From NCBI GenBank assembly GCA_023245385.1, contig JAHFKM010000026.1:1-10427 (forward strand): DNA of 10,427 bases. Reading direction: 5' to 3'. Source of the stretch: an archaeon (GTDB taxonomy: Archaea; Nanobdellota; Nanobdellia; SCGC-AAA011-G17; GW2011-AR18). Below the pieces are notes generated by a model. That model saw only the letters and a list, made by a program, of their open reading frames with translations, was not told where the DNA came from and searched no databases. Position numbers and translations under genes: made by a program. Below are positions 5,618 to 10,427 of the stretch, piece after piece. Positions within the stretch are counted from its first letter, which is position 1; each line of letters starts with the position of its first letter.

Positions 5618-6577
5618 ATGACAACTCTCGAACTCAAATGGAAACATTATCTTGGTATTTTTTTAGCTCTTGCTGTTTCTCTTTTAGATTTTTTCTTTTT
5701 TTTTAGTTTTCAATATCCTTTCGGACCAACAAAATGGTACTTTTCTCCTCTCTTAGTTATTGGTTTGTTTTTTGGAGGTTTTCCTTTCATTCAAGATATC
5801 TTAGCAGAAAACAAACGACAAAAAGAGCTCGAAGTAAAATTCTTAGAATTCGTCCGTGGGCTTGTAGAGACAGTACGATCAGGTGTTTCAATACCACAAT
5901 CTATTCTTCATGTCAAATCTTCAGGAGTCAGCTTTGGAGCGCTCTCTCCTTATGTTGCGAAACTCGCTAATCATATAGAATGGGGATATCCTCTTCATGA
6001 TGCATTTACTATTTTCGCCAACGATACAAAAAATCCAGTCATCAAACGGTCCATAGGAATTGTTATCCAAGCGGAAAAATCAGGAGGGGATCTTGCGGCA
6101 GTTCTTGAAGCAGTCTCAAGTTCAGTTCTCGAAATAAAAAAACTTCGTGATGAGCAAAAAAGTCAATCTTATGGACAAACAATTCAGGGGTATATTATTT
6201 TCTTTGTTTTTATCGCAATTATGATTATTATGCAAATCTATCTTATTCCAAAACTCGGAGAAATAGGTGGAGAAGTTGCGCAGGGGCTCTCAGCAACACT
6301 TGGAGGAAGCTCATTGTCAGCAGCAAAAGCAGATCTTGGTCCAATCTTTATTCTTACCATTGTGGTTCAAGGACTCTTCGCAGGGCTGATGCTTGGAAAA
6401 TTCGCAGATGACAGTTATACTTCAGGAATCAAACACGCAATTATTATGGTCATTGGTGGATACTTACTTATGGTTACTATTAGTGGTTTACTTGGCGCAA
6501 CAGGATCTGTTCCAGTAACCACAAGCTCTTCAGTTTCTCTGTTCTTTTTTATGAAACGCTTCTGGGGAGAAACATGA
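5618..6577 (+). CDS. Second type IV pilus platform protein, T2SSF family
   Basis: The 319-residue product is the second platform subunit, as TadC is to TadB in Tad systems. Membrane helices lie at about 10-30, 42-60, 190-210, 240-262 and 272-294. The cytoplasmic T2SSF domain is between the second and third (about 72-185), with R-S-G-V-S-I-P-Q-S (87-95) at the start and A-E-K-S-G-G-D-L (152-159) near the end, matching the family. Loop 213-240 is rich in Gly, Ala and Ser. A run of six T, one C and nine T (5689-5704) encodes five Phe in the first helix. It follows the first platform gene by 1 nt and overlaps the next gene by ATGA, so the two platform proteins are probably made in equal amounts and may form a heteromer. 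Confidence 0.93.
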   Translation: MTTLELKWKHYLGIFLALAVSLLDFFFFFSFQYPFGPTKWYFSPLLVIGLFFGGFPFIQDILAENKRQKELEVKFLEFVRGLVETVRSGVSIPQSILHVKSSGVSFGALSPYVAKLANHIEWGYPLHDAFTIFANDTKNPVIKRSIGIVIQAEKSGGDLAAVLEAVSSSVLEIKKLRDEQKSQSYGQTIQGYIIFFVFIAIMIIMQIYLIPKLGEIGGEVAQGLSATLGGSSLSAAKADLGPIFILTIVVQGLFAGLMLGKFADDSYTSGIKHAIIMVIGGYLLMVTISGLLGATGSVPVTTSSSVSLFFFMKRFWGET

Positions 6578-8088
6578 ACACTAAAAAAGGAATCGCAGAA
6601 GGAGTAGATTGGATTATCGCGCTTGGTTTGTTTTTACTTGCTGTTGGATTTATTCTCGTTCTTTTTAAACCAGGCATTCACCCTGTTTTTGAAAGTCAAA
6701 ATTTATTGAATGTTGTTCAAGATGGCATTGAAAAAAAGCTAAGTTGGGAAGTCATTCAACAACCTGTGTTTGTGGAACCGGTACGATTTGAAGTGTGTCT
6801 TGATTCAAGCTGTAGTTCTTTTGATATTAAAACCTCCAATGACTTTGATGGGAGTGTTATTTCCTTTGCTGGTGTCTGTCATTATCCTAATCCTCCTTCT
6901 CTTAGTGGAGAGAAAATTACTTGTGATACTTGTGATGCTACTATTACTCCAGGATGTGATCAAAAATCAAAATTTGAAATTTTTGATATTAATTATGAGG
7001 CAAGTGAACTTATTCTTGATATTGAAAAGAAAATCCTTATGTTCTACTCCGCAGTTTCAGATACTTCAAGTGATACAGCTACCGAACTGGGTAGTTTAAC
7101 TGGAACTACAGAACTTCCAATAGGAGCTTCTTGTGGAAGTGCTTCTGACTGCTTAAGCAACTACTGTTCTTCTTCTTCTTCTTCTTCTTCTTCTTCTACA
7201 TGTGCTCTTGCTCCTGATAGCATATCTTGTACTTCCGATGATCTTTGTCAAAATGGGTTTTGTGATAGCGCAAATAAATGTGCAACCCCTCCGTCAACTC
7301 GTCATAAAAAAAGAATAGGAGAAGATAAAGATTCTAAGAAAAACTTTGGACCACACTATGGGCGGGGAAATGATAAAACACACAAAGAAGAAAGGAAATT
7401 AAAATTTCTCCTAGCAGATAGCCTTTCTCCTGAAGTTGCGGTGAGAAATCCTGTCTTGAAAATAAAAGATAGTTTTGATTCAGATTATCCAAAAAGAAAA
7501 TATCTCATGATTTACGCAACCAAAGAACTCGATCCTGATTATATTCCTCCTAGTTATACTTTAGATACAATAGAACTTACACCAGGTGTAAAAACACCAC
7601 TACGAGCATGTATTATTACAGACTATGAATGTAGTAGTACAAGTTCTCCAATTCCTGATAGCTGTCCTTTAATAAAATATGATTCAACAGTTCTCCCAGG
7701 TTCAAGTTCTATTTTACGAAATCATTGTGAACTTCAATACACTCTTGGTGTTCCTGAAAAGATAGATGGACTTTATTTAACAGATCTCTTAAGTTTGGGT
7801 ATATGGGAAGATAAAGAACCAAAATGTTCTAACCCCTTAGGAACCTTTACAGAAAAAGGATATGACTGTTTTAAAAAATCAATAGGTTTCCCAGAAAGCA
7901 GAGACTTCCACATTCATATTTTCAGCCCAGATCTAGATGTCGCATCAGGAGCAGAAAGTATAGACATTGCCTTTCCTCAAATCCCTCCCCCATTGGAAGC
8001 GGATATACGAACAAGACAATTCAATACGTTTATATTAAACGAAGATGGAATAAAAGTACCGGTAGTGGTGAGCTTAGCAGTATGGTAA
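6574..8088 (+). CDS. Large cysteine-rich pilin-like surface protein with class III signal peptide and poly-Ser insert
   Basis: The 504-residue product starts M-N-T-K-K-G, then I-A-E-G-V-D-W and a hydrophobic helix to about residue 31: a class III prepilin-type N-terminus with cutting expected after Gly6. The rest should be outside the cell. Residues 35-160 form a first domain. Residues 187-236 hold two four-cysteine units, C187-x5-C193-x4-C198-x11-C210 and C219-x5-C225-x4-C230-x5-C236. Ten serines (199-208), all TCT codons, lie in the last loop of the first unit. A basic, charged linker (243-276) leads to a C-terminal domain (277-504) with further cysteines. It is much longer than ordinary pilins, which fits a minor or tip pilin, perhaps an adhesin. 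The 5' third favours T-ending codons more than its neighbours. The ATG has a ggggag site 4 nt upstream and overlaps the previous gene by ATGA. No family recognised; function inferred. Confidence 0.75.
   Translation: MNTKKGIAEGVDWIIALGLFLLAVGFILVLFKPGIHPVFESQNLLNVVQDGIEKKLSWEVIQQPVFVEPVRFEVCLDSSCSSFDIKTSNDFDGSVISFAGVCHYPNPPSLSGEKITCDTCDATITPGCDQKSKFEIFDINYEASELILDIEKKILMFYSAVSDTSSDTATELGSLTGTTELPIGASCGSASDCLSNYCSSSSSSSSSSTCALAPDSISCTSDDLCQNGFCDSANKCATPPSTRHKKRIGEDKDSKKNFGPHYGRGNDKTHKEERKLKFLLADSLSPEVAVRNPVLKIKDSFDSDYPKRKYLMIYATKELDPDYIPPSYTLDTIELTPGVKTPLRACIITDYECSSTSSPIPDSCPLIKYDSTVLPGSSSILRNHCELQYTLGVPEKIDGLYLTDLLSLGIWEDKEPKCSNPLGTFTEKGYDCFKKSIGFPESRDFHIHIFSPDLDVASGAESIDIAFPQIPPPLEADIRTRQFNTFILNEDGIKVPVVVSLAVW
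7168..7197 (+). repeat. Trinucleotide repeat (TCT)10 coding for poly-Ser
   Basis: Ten uninterrupted TCT codons encode Ser199-208 of the large pilin-like protein. All ten use the same codon, so the tract arose by slippage or is kept pure recently; selected Ser runs usually mix codons. Length changes would be in frame and would alter one loop of the cysteine module without breaking the gene. Confidence 0.95.
8067..8072 (+). promoter_or_regulatory. Ribosome binding site ggtgag for the 198-residue pilin-like gene
   Basis: The motif sits 9 nt before ATG 8082, inside the end of the preceding gene, and supports that start, which places K-R-G at residues 6-8. Confidence 0.5.
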
Positions 8089-8678
8089 AAAAGAATAAAA
8101 GAGGTTTTATCAGAATCATCGAAGCGATCATTGCTATTGTTATTGTTTTTGTTTACATCGTCAATATTCTTCCTCAAATTCCAAAACCTACTGGAAAAAT
8201 TCCAGCAGAATTAGACACAACTTTATCTGCAATTCTCAAAAGAGTACAAAACGATCCAAGCTTCCGTGAAGCAGTAGTTCTTGATAGGAATATGGATACA
8301 ATCAAAAATTTTGTCATAGGATCTTTACCTGTATTCAGCCCATGGAAATTCGCGTTCAAAGTTTGTACCGCAGGAGCTTTTAGTCTTGGTGGAGAACCAG
8401 AATGTTCTTATTATTTTCCAACAGTCCCTTCTTTAACAATAAAAAATGAATTTGACGCAGCACTTCTTGGAAACATTCAAACTTCTATTTACACAAAATC
8501 GGTATTTTTAAGTCAAAGAGATGTCACCGCGCCAGGACCAGCAACAAAACCTTGTCCACGAACACCACCGTCATCATGCCCGGTCACAGAGAAAGATAGT
8601 AGTGGAAATCCTCTTCCTGAACAACACGCTTGCTGCGAAAACCAAATCCTTTCTCTCTATATGTGGTCTGACATATGA
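8082..8678 (+). CDS. Minor pilin-like protein with class III signal peptide
   Basis: The 198-residue product begins M-V-K-K-N-K-R-G, then F-I-R-I-I-E-A-I-I-A-I-V-I and a hydrophobic helix to about residue 30. Cleavage is expected after Gly8. An acidic residue at mature position 6 within the hydrophobic stretch recalls the Glu5 of bacterial type IV pilins, which pairs with the N-terminus of a neighbouring subunit. The ectodomain (about 35-198) has seven or so cysteines (95, 108, 158, 166, 184, 185 among them), with a Pro/Cys-rich segment at 150-186 and a short hydrophobic end. It overlaps the large Cys-rich gene by 7 nt and rlmH by ATGA. The paired overlap suggests it is made together with the large pilin-like protein, possibly as a tip pair. 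No family beyond the signal segment recognised. Confidence 0.75.
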   Translation: MVKKNKRGFIRIIEAIIAIVIVFVYIVNILPQIPKPTGKIPAELDTTLSAILKRVQNDPSFREAVVLDRNMDTIKNFVIGSLPVFSPWKFAFKVCTAGAFSLGGEPECSYYFPTVPSLTIKNEFDAALLGNIQTSIYTKSVFLSQRDVTAPGPATKPCPRTPPSSCPVTEKDSSGNPLPEQHACCENQILSLYMWSDI

Positions 8679-9082
8679 TAAAAATTTTCACCATTGGAAA
8701 AACAAAAGAAACATTCTTTACACAAGCCATTACTACTTACCTTCAACGATTAAAAAGATTTACAAAAATAGAATACAAAGAATTCAGCAAAGAAGCACTC
8801 ATAAAAACACTAGAACAAGATCATAGTATTATCATTTTAGCAATCAATGGCAAACAATATTCAAGCGAAGAACTCGCAAACTTCCTCAAGAAAAAAGAAT
8901 TAGAAAAACTCGCCTTTTACCTTGGAGATGAACAAGGTTTACCAAAAGAAGTTTTTGAAAAAGCAAAATTCTCTCTCAGTTTCTCGCCAATGACTTTCCC
9001 CCACGAGCTCGCCAGAGTCATGCTCCTAGAACAACTTTACAGAGCTTATAGTATCAACAAAGGACTTCCCTATCACAAATAG
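8675..9082 (+). CDS. rlmH: 23S rRNA (pseudouridine1915-N3)-methyltransferase RlmH
   Basis: The 135-residue protein is a small SPOUT-class methyltransferase that uses SAM to methylate pseudouridine 1915 of 23S rRNA (E. coli numbering) on assembled ribosomes. Family marks are I-N-G-K-Q-Y-S-S-E-E-L-A (57-68), the SAM-loop segment Y-L-G-D-E-Q-G (82-88), S-L-S-F-S-P-M-T-F-P-H (100-110), E-Q-L-Y-R-A-Y-S-I (119-127) and the invariant C-terminal Y-H-K (133-135). Members are usually about 155-160 residues; the missing length lies in the variable loop after the first third. The SAM loop reads L-G-D-E-Q-G where I-G-G-x-x-G is usual. It overlaps the preceding pilin-like gene by ATGA, so it is probably carried on the pilus transcript, and ends 6 bp from the convergent protease gene. 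Confidence 0.93.
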   Translation: MIKIFTIGKTKETFFTQAITTYLQRLKRFTKIEYKEFSKEALIKTLEQDHSIIILAINGKQYSSEELANFLKKKELEKLAFYLGDEQGLPKEVFEKAKFSLSFSPMTFPHELARVMLLEQLYRAYSINKGLPYHK

Positions 9083-9088
9083 ATTTTC

Positions 9089-9949
9089 TTACAAAAAAAT
9101 AAGATGCATCACACCGTATCCTACCAAACACCCAACGCTCAAGAAAGGCATCGCAGGATAAAACTTGTGTTTCTCAGCAAAAGAAAATAATAAGAATAAA
9201 GACACGGCGGTAACAAGAGAAACAACTAAACCAGGAAGAAAACCATAAGACTTTAACACAACCCCGGAGAATAACAAAGGAAATCCAATATCTCCTCCGC
9301 CAAGAATCGCATGACGCTCAAGATGCTTCACTTGTGTATAGGTTTTTTTCTCAAGCTTCACAGGAGTACTATATTCTTTTTTTTCATAAGGAATAAAAAG
9401 ACCAGCAAAAATCTTTGACTCAGACTGAAACTTCGCTAAAGAAATCATATGTTTTGTTTTCCAGACAGCAACCATATCGTACAAAGAAATTAATACAAGC
9501 AAAATAATAATAGAAAAAAAATTTAAAACAGGAACAAACAAAGCAGCCAAACCACCATAAATAAACATCTCAGTAAAATTATGCACCATCATCTTTGGCT
9601 TAATCACCTTAAAAAAAACCATCACTAGAGAAAGAGGAATCGCAATCAACTGTGGAAAAAACGCAGAAAACGCGATCGTCAAGGTAAAAAAAACAGAGAG
9701 ACAAAACCACAATTTCCAAAGCCCCAAGGCCTTAAATTTCACTAATAATAAAGCTACACTGGAAGCGAACAAAATCGCCAAAAAAATAGGGATATACGAA
9801 GTTTTCTCCTCTAATTTTGGCTTCTCAATATTCAAAGGAAGACGCTGCTCCTCAGGAAGATAATGCTGAATAATAAACAAACCAATCAGATGCGCAAACA
9901 CAAAAAGAAGAATTAAATATACGGTGATGCGAAGATCATGTTTCATCAT
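9089..9949 (-). CDS. Presenilin/signal peptide peptidase-like intramembrane aspartyl protease (family A22)
   Basis: From ATG 9949 the product has 286 residues and eight or nine hydrophobic segments. It resembles archaeal presenilin homologues, which cut membrane proteins within the bilayer. The catalytic motifs are L-Y-D-M-V-A-V (Asp158) followed by W-K-T-K-H-M, and L-G-G-G-D-I-G-F (Asp220). The third motif, normally P-A-L, reads P-A-M (265-267). The segment H-N-F-T-E before the first Asp is also typical. The frame is open to a TTG at 10003, but that lies upstream of the likely TATA box (about 9988-9996 read on this strand), so ATG 9949 or the adjacent ATG 9946 is preferred. It is convergent with rlmH and divergent from trpS, hence a single-gene unit. 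Its natural substrate is unknown. Confidence 0.88.
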   Translation of the reverse strand: MMKHDLRITVYLILLFVFAHLIGLFIIQHYLPEEQRLPLNIEKPKLEEKTSYIPIFLAILFASSVALLLVKFKALGLWKLWFCLSVFFTLTIAFSAFFPQLIAIPLSLVMVFFKVIKPKMMVHNFTEMFIYGGLAALFVPVLNFFSIIILLVLISLYDMVAVWKTKHMISLAKFQSESKIFAGLFIPYEKKEYSTPVKLEKKTYTQVKHLERHAILGGGDIGFPLLFSGVVLKSYGFLPGLVVSLVTAVSLFLLFSFAEKHKFYPAMPFLSVGCLVGYGVMHLIFL

Positions 9950-9987
9950 CTTTTTTTCTTTAAACTTCTTTATTAAGTAATCGGTAC

Positions 9988-9996
9988 CTTTAAAAG
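9988..9996. promoter_or_regulatory. Likely shared TATA element for the protease gene and trpS
   Basis: The nearly symmetric ctttaaaag lies 24 bp before ATG 10020 on the plus strand and about 40 bp before ATG 9949 on the minus strand. With a start about 25 bp away on each side, trpS mRNA would be leaderless or nearly so (no ribosome binding site is visible), and the protease mRNA would have a leader of about 15-20 nt. A single element might serve both directions. Confidence 0.45.
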
Positions 9997-10019
9997 TAAA
10001 CAATTCTGAAAAGAAATTT

Positions 10020-10427
10020 ATGAGAGAAAAATCAAAGGATCAAAAGGTTATCGACCATTGGGGATCAGAACTTGTAGTAGATTATCAGAAGATAGTCAAA
10101 GACTTCGGTCTAGAATTCTTTGATCAAAAACTTTTCCCCAATCCAAACCGACTGATGCGAAGAGGCATCGTCTTCGCAGGCAGAGACCTTTCAAGAATCG
10201 CAAGCTGCATTAAAAACAAAACTCCGTATTATGTTCTTACTGGAATCATGCCCACCGCAGACAAGATCCACTTTGGAACAAAAAGTGTTATCGAACAAGT
10301 ATCTTACTTCCAAGAACACGGAGCAAAAACCTATGTCCTCATCGCAGACCTAGAAGCAGCAGCGACACGAGGGGTTAGCTTAGAAGAAGCAAGAAGACGT
10401 GCTCTAGAATTCCATATCCCCGCATAC
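10020..10427 (+). CDS. trpS: Tryptophan--tRNA ligase, N-terminal part (cut by window end)
   Basis: The frame is open for 136 codons to the window edge without a stop. The product would charge tRNA-Trp with tryptophan. It has the archaeal/eukaryotic-type lead-in R-R-G-I-V-F-A-G-R-D-L (47-57), the class I signature region T-G-I-M-P-T-A-D-K-I-H-F-G-T (74-87), and Y-V-L-I-A-D-L-E-A (105-113) followed by S-L-E-E-A-R-R, all in the order seen in archaeal TrpRS. The HIGH motif reads H-F-G-T; changes of the last His are common in Trp and Tyr enzymes. TyrRS is the main alternative, but the R-R-G-I-V-F-A-G-R-D lead-in favours TrpRS. The ATG at 10020 has no ribosome binding site and is about 24 bp from a TATA-like element, suggesting a leaderless mRNA. 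Confidence 0.85.
   Translation, partial: MREKSKDQKVIDHWGSELVVDYQKIVKDFGLEFFDQKLFPNPNRLMRRGIVFAGRDLSRIASCIKNKTPYYVLTGIMPTADKIHFGTKSVIEQVSYFQEHGAKTYVLIADLEAAATRGVSLEEARRRALEFHIPAY

Noticed and set aside
8521..8826. Plus-strand open frame across the end of the last pilin gene and start of rlmH
   Set aside because: Its His/Gln/Arg/Lys-rich product has no protein character and conflicts with two well supported genes.
9950..10003. TTG at 10003 as start of the presenilin-like protease
   Set aside because: It would add 18 charged residues without a ribosome binding site and lies upstream of the likely TATA element; ATG 9949 is preferred.
1..10427. CRISPR array, insertion sequence or tRNA gene
   Set aside because: I looked for regularly spaced repeats, transposase-like frames with terminal inverted repeats, and cloverleaf patterns, and saw none that I could support.

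Overview
The window is a stretch of AT-rich archaeal chromosome, most likely from a DPANN-type lineage such as Woesearchaeota or Pacearchaeota. That placement is an inference from gene content and style. The evidence for Archaea is firm: class III (archaeal) prepilin signal peptides, TATA boxes about 25 bp ahead of likely transcription starts, GGTGA-type ribosome binding sites, an archaeal presenilin homologue and an archaeal-type tryptophanyl-tRNA synthetase.

Layout. Positions 1-483 hold the C-terminal half of a PIN (VapC-like) domain with no N-terminal half, a short GC-rich fold-back island before it, and a start-less frame after it; this looks like decayed accessory DNA. Positions 520-8678 are a type IV pilus (Tad/archaeal T4P-like) locus. 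It begins with two tandem type IV pilin genes (520-960, 985-1521) closed by a hairpin plus poly-T terminator. Next is a third pilin-like gene (1569-2264). A new TATA box then opens a tightly packed operon: a secretion ATPase with an unusual N-terminal membrane helix (2374-4071), a 66-aa helical protein (4068-4268), two T2SSF platform proteins (4261-5616, 5618-6577) and two cysteine-rich pilin-like proteins (6574-8088, 8082-8678). The last gene overlaps rlmH (8675-9082), a 23S rRNA methyltransferase. A presenilin-like intramembrane aspartyl protease runs convergently on the minus strand (9089-9949). Divergent from it, trpS starts at 10020 and runs off the window. A nearly symmetric TTTAAA element lies between those two starts.

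How the genes work together. The ATPase should power two polytopic T2SSF proteins that extract or insert pilins from the membrane. Five proteins carry a K-(K/R)-G processing site followed by a hydrophobic helix. Two of these resemble major pilins; three look like minor or tip components, and two of those have long cysteine-containing ectodomains. No archaellum accessory genes (FlaF/G/H-like) and no recognisable prepilin peptidase are present, so this is a pilus rather than an archaellum, matured by a peptidase encoded elsewhere.

Most worth a second look: a run of ten TCT codons making a poly-Ser insert inside one loop of an eight-cysteine module; the membrane-anchored ATPase; the 66-aa protein of unknown role; and a GxGD intramembrane protease next to the pilus locus.
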